From the NCBI GenBank assembly GCA_949825025.1, contig OX463787.1, positions 13,761,707 through 13,825,706 of the forward strand: a stretch of DNA of 64,000 nucleotides, given 5' to 3'. Each line of letters starts with the position of its first letter. Positions within the stretch are counted from its first letter, which is position 1. Positions 13,501-28,500 of the stretch are shown here, piece after piece. The stretch is from Siphlonurus alternatus. Lineage: Eukaryota; Arthropoda; Insecta; Ephemeroptera; Siphlonuridae. The notes beneath the pieces are model-generated. The model was not told where the DNA came from, made no database searches, and worked only from the letters and a program-made list of their open reading frames with translations. Made by a program: the position numbers and the translations under genes.

Positions 13501-16500
13501 TGTTGATGACGTCACAGCGGGGCTCGAACTCTGGACCGTTGAACTGACCACGTCTGACTTTGGCTCTGTAGCAGAGACGCTTGCGACGGGGGAGGGGGGC
13601 TGCAATAAATTATAGTAATTTGAGTTAGTTCTCCCATATTGCATTCACTAATACATACACTAGCCATCACATTCAATTAACTTGCTTATGTTCATGTTTG
13701 TAACGCTCTCAGTCATTGGTAGCCGGTTTGTAACGAAGGACATCATTGGCCGAGCCGAGCCGAATGACTCCCGAGCGCTTCCGACCATAACCAAGTTAAA
13801 TGTGTTGGCTAATGTAGAGTATACTGTCTTTTATTTAATTTTTTAAAGAAACTATTTTTTATATTTTTATGTTATGAAAATTAAATAGCAATTTGGCAGT
13901 CCATGATTACATCATATCATTCATTCATTCATTAAAAATATGAAAAGTATTGCAAATTGTAAATTTACACCATCAGTCTGAATTATAAAAAGAAAATTTG
14001 TAATGTACTCTTGAATTATTAATAACAATGAATGCAAATTTAAGCATTCTATGATTTCAATCCAAGCAATTAAGCTAAATAAATTTTATGGTTTTTAAGT
14101 AATGCTTACTTTCAATTCAAAATTAAAATACGTTGGATTTAGATGAACTTCATGAACTAAAAACTGATTGCAAATTTTATATGATCTCATTTTTGTGCTA
14201 AAAATATTCATAACAAATTATATAGAAATATTTAATGTCTTCTTACCGGCTTTGATTGGACGGTGTCAGAAGATGTTTTTTCCACGATGGCAGAAGTCGT
14301 TGTAACAACAGTAGAAGATGTGGTAACAATGGTAGAAGATGTTGCAACAATGGTTGAAGAAGTCGCAATGAGAGTTGACGTGGTCGCCTTCGCCTGTTCC
14401 GGTGTAGTTTGTTGTTCGCCGCCTTTCTTGTAAACCGCGAAACCAGACTTGACCGTAATCTGAGAAAATTAAAGTTTCAATTAACAATTAAATACAAAGT
14501 GGACAACCTTTATTAAATTTTTTATTACAAATTTAGAACGAGAACCTTGAATTACGTATTGACAATTTTTTACAGAATTTTGAGAACATTTCATGCTGCA
14601 AAACACTGTGACGTCATATTCATGCAAATATTTAACACGCAGGTATAGGAAAAGGTGTTGCATGACTATGACGTCACAGCGTCTTTCCCCTTGATTTTGA
14701 GAGTTCAGCAAAAATCTGAAAAAAATTAGCAATTTGTAACTTGAGGTTTTCCATCAAAATAACACAATAAAAAATCATGATGGTTGTCTATAAATATCAT
14801 ATTTTAATAAAATATAAAATTATACTTATTTAAGAATACAAAAACTAATAGTGTATGGAGAATTCGAGTATTCACACAAAAAAAGACGCCATCTTTAAAA
14901 TTATCCTTAGTGTTTATGCAACTTTCAACACAGAAATGCTAGAAGGGTTGCCGCATATACAGGCGATTTGAAAATTCATTGCAAAATTTATTTTTTAATT
15001 ATAAAATATTTATTTACCGTTATGCAGGATAAAGTGAAACTCCCAATCACAAAAAGGAATTTGATATTTATACTAAGGTCTTGTTTTGTATACTTAAGCT
15101 TTAAAATTAAACTTTATCGGCCGAATTTCTTGCTTCTTGACGCCATCTTTAAATTTATCCTTAGTATTTATGCAACTGTCAACACAAAAGTGATAGAAGG
15201 GTTGCCGCATTTACAGGCGATTTGGCAATTCTAATGTAACGAATTCAATTTTTAGCTAAAAATTTGACTAAAATCATGGCCAGCAATTTTATTGATAGAG
15301 AGGCAGATTTGGCATATTCTAGGCTTAATAAGCTTCAACTTTTTGTGATGGCTAGATTGGATGCTCTCATAGAAATTACAAATCTTTTCTCTACCTTGCA
15401 GTTCTAGCAAATGAGGCAGGAGTACAGTTCATGCTGTCCCGAACGGTCCACTAACAGTTTCAATACGTACTTGACTATCATCAGTGCTGCGACTGGGGCT
15501 TCTCTCCGGGTCCGGTGAAGATAAGTCGATGTCCTCGAGTCGACTCTCTGAACGACCTTGAGGTCCTCCACTTGCCAGCTGTTCTCCACGACGTCTCAAC
15601 GTCCCCGGGGACCAGATCTCAGGCTCCGGTTCCTGGAAGATCAAGCATCCCGGGATGTTTATAATTTTCATCATTACTTTTAACATCTTGTCCTTCTTCC
15701 TCCTATTTTGTACCACCGAGGGGAAAAAAGATTGCGTCTTCTTTCCTCTTAAGATCTTTTCACAGTCAGAATTTTTTGCAAAACCATGCCGCAACAATTG
15801 TACCGCTTTAAGGAAACAAGGAAACCAAGGTGAACTTGATTTTTTTTTTTTTTTTTTTTGCAAAAGCGTTGCAGCATGTGTTTACGAAAGAAGCTTTACA
15901 GAACCAGGATGGACGCTAAAACATTTGTCAATGGACCGGAAGTGCAATGGTCTAGAGACAGGGAAACCACATGTATAAAGTAGGAGAGCACAACGCTTCA
16001 CCACTGGGTGGAAGAAGAGAGAGTGGTTTATGTTCACCCATCCTACCCTTGCTCGGCATTGCTTGACTTCGGTGATAGATCAAGAATAGGTCATTACTCA
16101 GAGCCATACAATTTTTTAAATTGTTTTATCCGTTTTTATTTTCCTCTACTTGCCATTTATTTTGTTGACTGCATTTAATACTTAATAGAGGCTTCAAGTC
16201 AGCTGATTTTTCGGTGATCCCACCCGCTATACCAAACCTATGTAAAAAAAAAACGCGAATTCGTTTTTTCACCAAGAATAAGATTTTTCAGGGATAATTC
16301 CTTTACGGAACTTTGGTCCAAACTGAAAAATAAAGTAGCTAATTCAAGATTTAGATTTTTTACTTGATTTATAACCGAGAAAAGTTAAAAAAACACTTTG
16401 CTTCATTTTCAAGTGCAAGATGGACCTTAGTGACAAACAATTGCACAGCGAAAGCGCATCACTTGAAGCCTCCATTTAGGAATATAAAAATTATGGTTTT

Positions 16501-19500
16501 CACATCAAAACTCGATTATATTCTATTTTCAATTATTTGTCGCTCTATTATATAATCAAACAGCTCATAAACTTTTAATTATTTTCTTTCGTGGGACTAA
16601 ATAGGTTTTAAATGAAGTTTAATATAAAAAAGTTTTAATTTTTATATTAAATATTTTTGCATGATGTAAATTATAAAATTATTTTAACATCAATTTATTT
16701 TTTGATCTACAAAACACAAATATACAGAAAATAAAATTTTAATATTTTATGTATTAAATATATAACAATTTATTTTTTGAAAAAATAAATTATTGAATTT
16801 TCATACAAAAATTATTGTAGTTGCAAATTAAATATTTTCTTCAACATACTTTTTGCTGTTTTTTAATTCTATTCTTTTTTCTTGAAAACTCATTTGCCTC
16901 TACATAAAATTTCACTATAAACAATATAAAAGTCAGTATGTCCGTCATTTTGATTAAGAAAACAAATTTCTTCATGAAGCACGCTCTATAGAAATAACAA
17001 TCTCGACTGAATGACTAAAGCTGTTTCAAAACTAGGTCAGAGAAGCCTTACTTCATCGATTATAAATTTGAAATTAATTGCTAGCTATTTTTCTACGTCT
17101 TCAATTAGTCCACTGATATTAAAATATTAACCTCCCTAGCAATACCAAGGGCATTGATTGAAAAGACACAACTGTTCTGAAAAAAAAAAAAGAAAGCTCC
17201 AAAAAATCTGAAAAATATTTTAATCTTTATTTAGCCAAGAAGAAGCAACGTATTTCTGAAAAAAAGGTGAGTGATTCTTAATAAAATTGGCACTTGCATC
17301 AATTGTGTTGATTTTGTAGTCAAGAAATTATCAAGTGTTATCAATTATTAATTTTTTATTAAATCACAATTCGGTAAATTTACTTAAGGAGTTTACAAAC
17401 AGCTAGACACATCCAATTAAGGAAACGTGGAAACCACAGTTAGGATGAACGCAACAGATTTTTGTCAATGAACTGGAAATGCAATGGACTAAAGCCATGG
17501 AAGTCACATGATGGGAAAACGCAACGATTTACCCCTAGGTGGGAAACGGTTTTCTTGTTTGTTAAAAAAATATTCACCCATCCAACTACTAAACACGCTC
17601 GTTGTTCCTTGACATCGATGATAGGTTGAGAACCAGTCAGTCGACTGCGTCGCATTTTTTTTTTTTTTTTTTTTTCGAAATTTTATATTCCCTGCCATAA
17701 AATCAGTATTGACAGCGTTAATAATAGTGCCAACAATCGTAAAAATTACGACAGTTTTTTTTTTTTTTTTGCTTATTAACCATACTATTTTCCAAATTAA
17801 CATTTCAATACCCAACTCCTTTCAGGGAACTCCCCTGTCATTATTCTAATATACTCTTGATTCTATTCGTTAATTAACGTATAATTTAAATGGCATCATT
17901 TTATTTACTTAAAAATGAGACGATTTATAATTGTTTTCAGCAATATATAGTTTTTTTACTTGAAATTATTAATAAGTTTTAAATTTTAAATTTATTATTA
18001 ATTCACTAAAAATTATATTTTAATCACTTGAAAATATTACGAAAATAATTGTTTAATTTTGTAATTTATTTTTTAGTAACTTGATAATTAGAAATTTGTT
18101 AAATCAACATACCTTTCGCCGTTTTTTTATCCTAATATTCCTTTTTCTTGAAAATTCATTTGTTTCTACATAATCACTCACTACAAACTAGGGATGGGCA
18201 ATATCGAGCATATATTCGATATTATTCGTATTCACAATATATTCATATACATTCGATATTCGTATTACAATATAGTCAGAGAATTCGATATCATATTCGT
18301 TTATTATATTCATATTCGTAAAAGCTAAATATTGCGGATTGCAATATAACGAATGACGATATAATCACATGAATCGTTACTCTTATTCCAATATATTGCT
18401 CTAAAAACACTGCAACTTTTTGCTCCCAAATACGTGTAGTTCATAAGTTAATTTAATTAAATAAAATAATAATAGCAATTAAATTAAAATATAGGATATA
18501 TAATATTTTTAAATCAAACTTAAAATTTTTAAAAATTAAATTGGGATGTTTAAATAACTAATACTGTATGCATATTATATACAGCATATGTGATGTATGC
18601 ATATATATAAATAAATACATAATAGAAATGTTTAATAATATGTACTGTCATCATGGATCTATAATGCGTACTGACATGTAATCATAAATACTGTAATTGC
18701 AACCGTATTATTAAAATAATGATATGCAACATGTATGCAGTATACATTTATATATAGTAGGTCTGTTCATAAACTCGAATCTGCATCGTCTACATGGCAC
18801 CCAATTTCCTTATATATAATACATTATAGTTACATACGATATTTAACATGCATATATATGCTGCAGTTCAGAGATCTCGCTTTTATGGTTTGGCAGCATA
18901 TATTATTTCAAGGGGGTGTGGTTTTGGCACAAAACAGCTCAAAGATATTTTTGCATATAATATGCAATGTGTATAATGCCTTCTATAATATAATGTGCTG
19001 TACTGCAGTACGTGCATCATCTATTAATTAATGATGGCGATCGAGTTTTAAGTCGAGGCCCTATAGCTGCAAGTCTTGTATAAGATAGGTTGCATTAAAA
19101 TTAAAAGTGGGCCGACCGGCAGGGCCAATAATTCCGAGATCTCAATTAATTTATCAACTGAGATTCATCGCCATATAAAAAAAAAAAAATGAAAATGTTT
19201 AACACCATATTACATGCATTAATTAAAGCGCATAATAATTAATTATTAAATAATAAGCTGGCCAGCATAATATAATATACGCCGCGTTTTTAGAGGAGCG
19301 TGGACATTGGCAATAATAATACTGTATCATGATCGATGCATGCATACTGTACGTAATGATAATATACATTATGCATGCACCTGTATTACCTGGCATATAA
19401 TATGAATACACCGTGATCGAGGTTTGTAGAGACGGCCGACCACGAATATCTGCAAGCCATGGAAGCCTATATAAATAAAATATATATAGCTGCTCGTATT

Positions 19501-22500
19501 ATAAATAAAATTTCAACTGTACTCTATTACACATGCATGAGACGCATGCATGCAGTAACACCTTTATTTTTTTTTCATCATTGTGAAATATATTAATATC
19601 AAATAATAATAAGAGTATTAAGACATATATTATGCATTAACTGTCTCTTAATTTGATTATTTGTAAAATAATCTATTATTGCAATATTTACCAATATCAT
19701 TCACTTTTTTGTGCTGCACTCAGACGGCAATGTAAGGAAGCGTTATCGTAAAAAAAATCGAACATTCGTTATAATATTATTTCAATATATTATTATCTGA
19801 ATATTCAATATCATTCGCATTGTGCTGCACCCAGACGACAATATAAGGAAGCGTTATCGTAAAAAATTCGAACATTCGTTATTCAATATCAAATAGCAAG
19901 GATTTGCTTTGTGCTGCACTCTGGCGTCAATGTACGGAAGCGTTATCATAAAATAACATTCGTTATTCGTAAAAGCGAATTCTATATTCGATATCACGTA
20001 TTGTATCGTATTGGCCAGTATTCGATAAATTCGCAATACCAATACTTCAAGAATTCGATACTCCAAATATTGTTATTGTATTGCCCATCCCTACTACAAA
20101 CATCTGTAAGTCCGTCATTTTTACCAAGAAAACAGTCTTCAAGAAACTTTACTCTATAGATATGAAAACATTGAATTACTAAAGCCACTGTAAACTAGGT
20201 CAGAGAGACCTTTTATTTCATCGATCAGTGAAGTAAATGCGAGTCATTTTTCTACGTCTTCAATCATGTCAATGAAATATTAACGCTAGCATTACCACCG
20301 GGGGGAGGTGAAATGACTCACAAATGTTTCTAAAGCCGGTATTATACGATACAATTTTACTTACAATTTTTCCTTGCAAGAAAATTTCATCTCCATATAC
20401 AAACAAATGGAGTTGAATTTTTTTTAAAGGAAAAATTGTATACTATATAATTAGAAAAATTGTATCGTGTAATAACGGAGAAAAAGTGTGAAGGATTGCT
20501 CCAAAATATCTGAAAAAATAGTAATTCTTAGTTAGCCGCCAAGTAACGTACTTACGTATTTTTAAAAGAAAATAGTAAGGAATTCTAATACAGATTGGCA
20601 ATTATGTGTGTGGCGCAATGCATTAACCTGATCTCACTAGATCACCAAAGTCAAACAATATCGAAAGTGGTTAGTACTTGGATGGGTAACCATTTCAAGC
20701 AATAAGTATTCAGCTCTCTCTCTCTTTGGGGTCATCCTATTGTTTTCTACGGTTCCCTTAGTCTAAATTTAGCAGTGGTGGATCACTTAACAGGCCGTTG
20801 CCACCATCATTAGCTCTATTCATTCATTAAAAAATTAGTTTAATCACTTTTTTTGTTGTAACTGAGGGAACCATGGAAATCTCAGTCAGGATGGTCGGTA
20901 ATTGATAAAGGATGCCATCAATCATCTTCCAAAGTTAGATACTTTTTAAGCAACCATAATATAGTAAAAATCACATAAGAGAATCATTTTTTCATCCCTC
21001 TCGCAACGCTACAGGATAGGAATATGAGCATTGTGGACGATTTTCGTAGCTGACGCGACTGAAAAGTTTGATGGTGCCTGGGATCGAACCCACGACCATG
21101 CGATTACAATTTAAAATTATAGAACTTATAGAAACATATATTATGTTACTATTTCCAGAGGAAACATCGAATTTATTTTACTTACATCTGGAGAAACCGG
21201 CGAGTTGGCATGTCCCGCCCCCAGCTGCCCCGTCATCCATTGCTGCAGATGTAACGCACTACCCTTGTGTAGTCCGCTCTTTCCCAGAAGTCGACACTTT
21301 TGTTCAATCAGCTGATCCAGATGACGTTGTGAGCCAGCGACCCCGAGCTGAAAGCATAAATACCGTTGTACTCACGGTCCTAATTAGCGACATCACAGCT
21401 TGGATAATAGACCTAATTGACTCTTTGTGTTATTATGTAATTGTGTTTTTTGCAGAGCACATCGTAAATTTATCTAAATATTGTTAATATAAAATTAGAA
21501 TTAGTATAACTCTAATCTTTTTGTAAATTTATTTACTGATTCTACGATTTTTTTATTTTTTTCATTTTATTGTTCATTTTTAATATTGTAATAATTACAA
21601 TAAAAAAATTATTGCAAGAATTACATAAATGCTTAGTAAATATGGTTTTCCAATAATAAATATTGTTTTAAGATAAAAAATTGTATAAAGTAATATTATT
21701 TATTTTTTAATTAAGACAAATTAAAAATGTTTAAATGTTTTGGTAATATGTGTTTTGTAAAATCCCAAGCTGTGAAGTCAACTGTTAAGAACCATGATAT
21801 TTTGCTCTAAATCACTAAGTATTACATGCAAAGTAACGTCAAATACATCTATGTTGTGTTTATTTTCTTCATGCTTTTATAAAATTTTATACATTCACAA
21901 GAGAAATTATTTTGTAATTCATATTATCTATTTTTTAATAAAATTCCATGCAAAAATTGATTATATGTTTAACAAAATTGATAATCTATGAATGTAATTT
22001 AAGTAAACAGTTTCTACGTATGTGTGATTACATTTATATTGATGTCTCTTCATTCCGATGAAACTTGATGACTTTGTTTTTAAATACCAAAACATAATAT
22101 AGATCTCTAATTATATTATTATATAAAAATGTTTAAATCAATGGCATTTATTGCAGAGTTGTAAGCTTAAGTTGACATATTTATAGGTCATAAGAATACT
22201 GCATGTAATGGTCCGTTTATGTATTAGTTTTAGGAAATTCATTATTATTTTAAAAGTAAAGAGTCATCATAGAAGGTTCAGTAGCCGGTCCAATGGAACT
22301 AGCTCGTCATCGAGAGTCTATTGAACTGGCTACTGAACTTTCTACAATGACTCTTTCCAAGAAAAATAATAGTGAAACTTTAAAACCCTAAAACCAACAT
22401 TCAATATTCATGCTAATATTACTTCAATTTTTAAATTCCTAAAATTTTAAAGGGCTCGGTCAACAAAAATATATTCATTATATTCAATAGATCTATTATA

Positions 22501-25500
22501 GTTTTAGTATTTGTTGATTTCATTCATTTTTCTAGAAAGCTATATATTATACAGTACATATACTATATTTTCTGACTATTAAATATTTTACATGTTTTTG
22601 GAAATATACAACATTCAATGGCATTAAAAAATCATCTACACAAAAATCTCAAAAGAAATATTGCAATATTAGAACTCAATTTTCTTTTGATGAATTATTT
22701 TTAATTAACAATCTTAGAGTTCCTCTTTATATTTTTATTTTTTTATTACTACTCCAATGGGCATAATATTAAACTACACAATGAAAATTAAATATTGCAA
22801 TGAATACAGATATAAGGGACTATATATTATAATTACAAAACTTTTCAAACTTAAAACTAATTTGAAATGCTGCATTCTATGGCTATGAAGTATTTGCAAC
22901 ATCTCAAAATACTGTACGTATAATTGAAAGGATATTAAATGTTTGAAAGTTGCAGGAGAACAAAAAATATGCAACATTTATATTTTGTCATGGTATAGCG
23001 GATTAAAGTCTAATTAAGTCACAAATCATTTCGTACAAAGCCTCAAAATTTTTTTGTGGGAGTGTGGCTTAGTGCATTGACCAGTTTTTGTTATTAACCA
23101 AAAGTCAAGAAACACCAAGCGTTTTTGGTAATTAGAAGGGTTGAAACTTCGTAGCAGTTATTAAAAATCTACAATCCACAGTTAAATCTTTACAGGTGAA
23201 TTTTCCAAGGCGATTTCCAGCCTGCGACGCGACGCGAATAAAGCGCACTTGCTGTATCATCCATTGGCGGCCTTATTGGGCGATTAAAAGAAAAAGAGCA
23301 CATCATTAATTAACGCGTTTACCGTTGAATTCGCAGGATTTCACAGCTTTTACGTCAAATCGCGCCGCATCACCGTTGTCGCTCATGAAAATCCACCTTA
23401 AGTACACTTGGTGCGATTTTACCGACTTTGGGAAGTTAAAATTTTGATCCATTAACAAAAGCCGTAGCGTTCATCCTGACTGAGGTTTCCACATTTCCCT
23501 CAGTCACAGGTGAATGCCGGGATGGATTTGCGATACCCAATTAACTGTAGTTTAAAATGATAACTTTAAAATGGCGTTCTAGTAAGGCTTTGATCGAAGA
23601 AATTATAAATTGAAATAAGACTTAATCCGCTACCCAAGAAAATTAGGTACAATTGCAACTATAATAATTATCACTAAATTTAGGTTTTAAAACAAAATAA
23701 TACACATTATATTTACTTAACCCATAGTAAAATCTATTTATAAAGTACAATGAAAGAACATTAATAAAAACAAAACATGCTCTTCAAATTTATAACTATA
23801 ATCTAATCATATTTAAATTGAAATATATTCATAGTAAAATTTTACATAAGATACTAAAAATTTATTACTATATGATTTTTTAAAGACTAAAAAAATTAAT
23901 TACTTAAAAATACCTTAATTTTTAATGATGTTTTCTGGTACATAAAAAAATTAGTAACTATTCCATATTCTTCAAACATAGTACAAACACTATTGTAACA
24001 TTTAAAATACAATATATAGATTTGACACAAAATTATATCATAAATAACTTTAAACAACCTGCATTTTTTCCCATTTTTCGCTTCTTTTTACATATCGATT
24101 GTGATTACTATAAAGATCATGACAGAATCCAGTAACTCACAAATATGAACCTTGTCGGTATTGTATATTACGCCTACTTAAAACTATACTGTATGCGCTC
24201 TTTAATGGTGACCATTATCGATATATTAATTATATTTTAATTAAGAGAAAAAAAATTGATATACCTTTATACCCCCTCCCCCAAATATCTAAATATTTAT
24301 TGAAATCAAAATCTGTGTTATGAAAAGGAAAATAACTAGTGTTTTAGGGCTCCCAATTATATAATTAAAAAATATTATAAAATATAATATAATTAATAAA
24401 ATGTAAATAAAAAATTACTATTGCTTGAGAAACACAAATAAATAAAGAGCAATAAATAAATATATTCCGAATTATATTTTTTCTCAGGCTCATAATATGT
24501 AAAAATGCAGATTGTGTGAATTTAAAATTTATCGATGCAACAAAAATTGTCTTGCTGACTTAAATTACATCCTTTTAACATTTATTTTTAAATTTTATCG
24601 AAAACACACTTTTGTCAAAATCTAGTGTAACGTACATTTAACATATATAATCTAATATTAATTGTAAATTATTCCACTAATAATTAGGCAATTTTAACAA
24701 ATAATTATCACATAAATATTGTACCTTTAATTATCTAGTGTGCTGTAAAAAGTATATATAGATACAATGCAGAAGATTTCAGCTGAATTCAATATAAAAA
24801 GTGATACTAATATGTTTATTTTAAAATATATTGACTTGCTATTGCAAAATACGTAATTCATAAGGAAAACGAATTATCAATAAAATTTTATAGATGGAGA
24901 AATTTTAAGAAAAAAGTTATTATTTTATTAATAATCAGCATGACTTGCGGGAAGCATTGAACTGTACAGTCAAATTAGTTTTATATTCCTTCCGAAAGTA
25001 GCTGGAAGTGTAAAGTTTATAACTCTTCTGTTTGTAATTCAGTTTTGAAACTTTACAGAGTGGTTTGAAGTAGAAGTACTGACCTGTGTGTGAAATTGTA
25101 ACTCTGAAATATGAAACCTTACGCACTTCCGGCTACTTCCGGATGGAATATCATGTAAATTTGATTGTATGTATGATATTTGTCATGCGGAATTGAGTAC
25201 AATAGATTTAAAATTTCAATGCCTCATAAAAAAATCAATCGGATCAGGTTTAAATATATTCAAAGAGTCTCCATGGCATTTTCAATTTCCATCTTTTAGA
25301 CTTTATTTTCAATTTCATTTTTTTGGGAAAACCGACTGTCAAATTTCCCTAACAATTCTTGTAAAAAAAAAAAACAAGAGGTCCAATTTCAAGATTTCAA
25401 GTGACAGATTTTTCCGAAATAGTCATATTTTTTTTTTACCCCACACTAAATAAATATTTTTAAATTAGGAAATATTAATGAAATGGAAATTTTTAATGTA

Positions 25501-28500
25501 AAAGCCAGGAGTAATATTTTTTTAATTTATATTTTTGAAGGATCTTTCTCTTACAAAATTGTATTGATAATGTAATCATGCAAGTGTAATATAACTGTGG
25601 AATTTCTTACGATGGTATTTATAATCATAATAATGTAATAAAATTCAAATAAAAATATATCTACTATTTATTAAACACCTTTATTGTTTTCGGCGAATTT
25701 TCAGAATTAAAACTAGGTATTTGTGTCTTAATAATAGTAAACATATTTCAAACTTTTTTAAAATTAGTCACCCCTTTTTATACATTTCTAGACCCCATTC
25801 ATTGAGAGAGTTATATAAATACAATTCCACTTTCCGCTTTCAACTGAACAGTGTTACAAATTACTGGTCATTAGTGACTTCAATTTAATTAATTAAAAAT
25901 ATTTTGAACTTTGATATGACCACTGGATATGACGCCAGTAAAATAATTTGTAAATTTAGAAAGTCATGTCTTTCAAAGTAGCTTCGTCTTTGTAAAATAA
26001 ATATTTAGGTAATCAGATGGAAAAATTTTGCTGACACCAACAAAATGAATTTCAATCGTTTTTATTTTTACTGAAACGGCCTATCAAAAAATTTGAAATT
26101 TTGAAATGACTGGTTCTTCACTGATTTAACCCTAGCAATACCAAGCTATCATTTTAGGGAGGGACCAATCGACCCACTTATTAAGTCCCTATAATATTTT
26201 TTTTCTTTACACTTAATATTCGCCTTCAAACTATAAAGTGTTGCTGTTTTTTCAGAGTTTTAGAATCTGAGTTTTACACGTTTTGAAAGAGTTGTGGGAC
26301 GTTTTGACCCCCCACCCCAACCCCTAAATGGTGATATTGTCTAGAAACATATAGGAACGGGGTTGTATTGTGCATGGTTCTGTGCTATTTTCTTATTATA
26401 CCTATAAATCATGAGCATATTATATTATTAATTATGTATTAATTGTATTAATTATTGGAAATAATAAGTGTGATTGTACTTAATATTTTTCATACACTAA
26501 ATGTATTCTATTTGTACTTGATGGAGTTTAATTATATTTTAATAAATTGAGTAACTTTATTAATTGAACACATACTTTTATAAAATCTAAATTATTTAGC
26601 ACTTAATAATATTAATATTTTTGCAATAAATGCTATTAACAAATTGTCGATGTGATATATTTTTTTAGTGCAATAATTTAAACATTTGCAATAAACATTT
26701 TATAACATTTATTTGATAACAATATAATAACTATCATTTACATAATATTAAAGTATGGATGTAACTATTTTAATAATGCATGCTTAATTTTTTTTTAGGA
26801 AAATATTGATGCCATACTTTTTTTGGTTCACAAATTTTTTTATATGAATTAGGCCCGATTACAAACATTAAAATGAGGGTTACCTCTTTTTATCTAATCA
26901 TTTTTCAAATTTACAGTTTTTTTTTACACCTGTTAATTAATTGTGAAAGCATTTTGGTATTAGATATATACCTTATTATTACTTGTCCTATCTATGAACT
27001 ATTTTTTTTCTCAACCTCTTTAATTTGATAATTAATATTAATTAATTCTAGTCAAAATTTCTTTAATTTTTATTAATATAGACTAAATGGACTTTCTGCA
27101 TAATTTTTATTGCATATTTTCACTTCGGGTTATGTATTCAATTATTTCAGATTTTTATATTCCACTAAAATTATTAATATCAAGATAAAACACGCTCTGA
27201 CGTCATAGTCATGAAAAAAATGTGGAAAACGCATGCAAGTTTGTAATGGATTTTATGAATTTATGTTCACCTCTTAAGGTAGAGATAACACGCTCAATGT
27301 TAATAAAAATCCCATTCATGAAAGTTATGGAAAAAATTTAAAATGTTCTCCTTTATCAGTAGGTAAAATATTAGGTATCCAAAAACGAGCTAATTTTCAA
27401 GTTATTAATTTTTAAAATTTATTAATTTAGCATGGAGAAATAAAAAAGGAACTTCCATGTTAAATTAGCGAACTTTAAAAATTAATAACTCGAAAACTGG
27501 CTCGTTTTTGTATACCTGATAATTTACCTACTGATAAGGTATGTTAAGGAGAACATTTTAATTTTTTTTCGTAATTTTCGTGAATGGGTTTTTTATTAAT
27601 ATTGGGCGTGTTATCTCTACCTGAATTCAATAACTAACATAAATATCATGATAATAAAATGTAATTTAAATGCTATTTAGTTAAAATTATTATTCAATGC
27701 AATTCTTGTGCATTTATTTTAATATGTACTGTGTTTTTAATAATATACTGTATAATTATTTAATGATTTATTTTATATTTTGTTAATGAATATTTGAAAG
27801 TACTTTGGGTTTTAATAAACAATTTTTAATAAAATTTAACTCTCAGAAGTAAAGTTTTTAATAAAATTCACATAATTTAATCGTTACTCAATTATCATGG
27901 AAATCGTTGTAAATGGTATCGCCACAGCTGCACATAAGTAACGTATCTAAAGAAAATGAAAATTTAAATATATGAAGTTATTAAGAGTTTAAATCCCCAA
28001 AGATGAGAATGTACTACTTAATAACATGTTTGTGCTGTTTAACGTGAAATATATGCACAACAACCATAATAAATTATTCGGGGCATTCACAAAGCACTTT
28101 AACCCCCACTTTAGCCTCAATTTTTATCCCTGGTGCTAAACATGGTACTAAACTATGGGCTAACCATGTTAAGATGGTTAAACCCCTATAGTTTAGCACC
28201 ATGTTTAGAACCAGGGATAAAAATTGAGGCTAAAGTGGGGGTTAAAGTGCTTTGTGAATGCCCCCCTATATATATATTAAGTGCCCATGATTTTATGGTG
28301 TGTAACGTTTTCAAGTATTATCACATTTCATATTGTGTAACGTACAATTTATATTAGTCCAAATTGTCACCTCAAAATTAAAATTGCAGAAGTTGAAAAT
28401 TAAAATAACGTTGCTTCCTATTTTTTTCTTAACTTCTTCCAGCAGAAATATTAAATTATTTTAACTATATCATGCATGGAAAATCAGAGGGACATTTCAT

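Larger units (their letters stand above)
18105..20620 (+). repeat. Dispersed repeat R1, copy split by the hAT element
   Basis: The parts at 18105-18188 and 20102-20620 are collinear with 16840-17290 once the hAT and one 8-bp duplicate are removed. The 20331-20479 portion is a further MITE (family H) insertion. In both copies a 5S-headed SINE lies at the right (17418-17655 and 20612-20700), though in opposite orientation. Confidence 0.62.

Noticed and set aside
15655..15978. Plus-strand open frame of 107 codons
   Set aside because: It is AT-rich, contains a poly-T run and overlaps a SINE; no splice or coding support.
21068..21487. Plus-strand open frame of 139 codons
   Set aside because: It is the reverse reading of a SINE B-box region and of minus-strand exon 15, whose splice sites and phase are much better.
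26131..26330. piggyBac end (TTAA followed by CCCTAGCAATACC)
   Set aside because: The TTAA-CCCTAG start is suggestive, but no matching second end was found, and in the related R1 repeats the same motif is internal.
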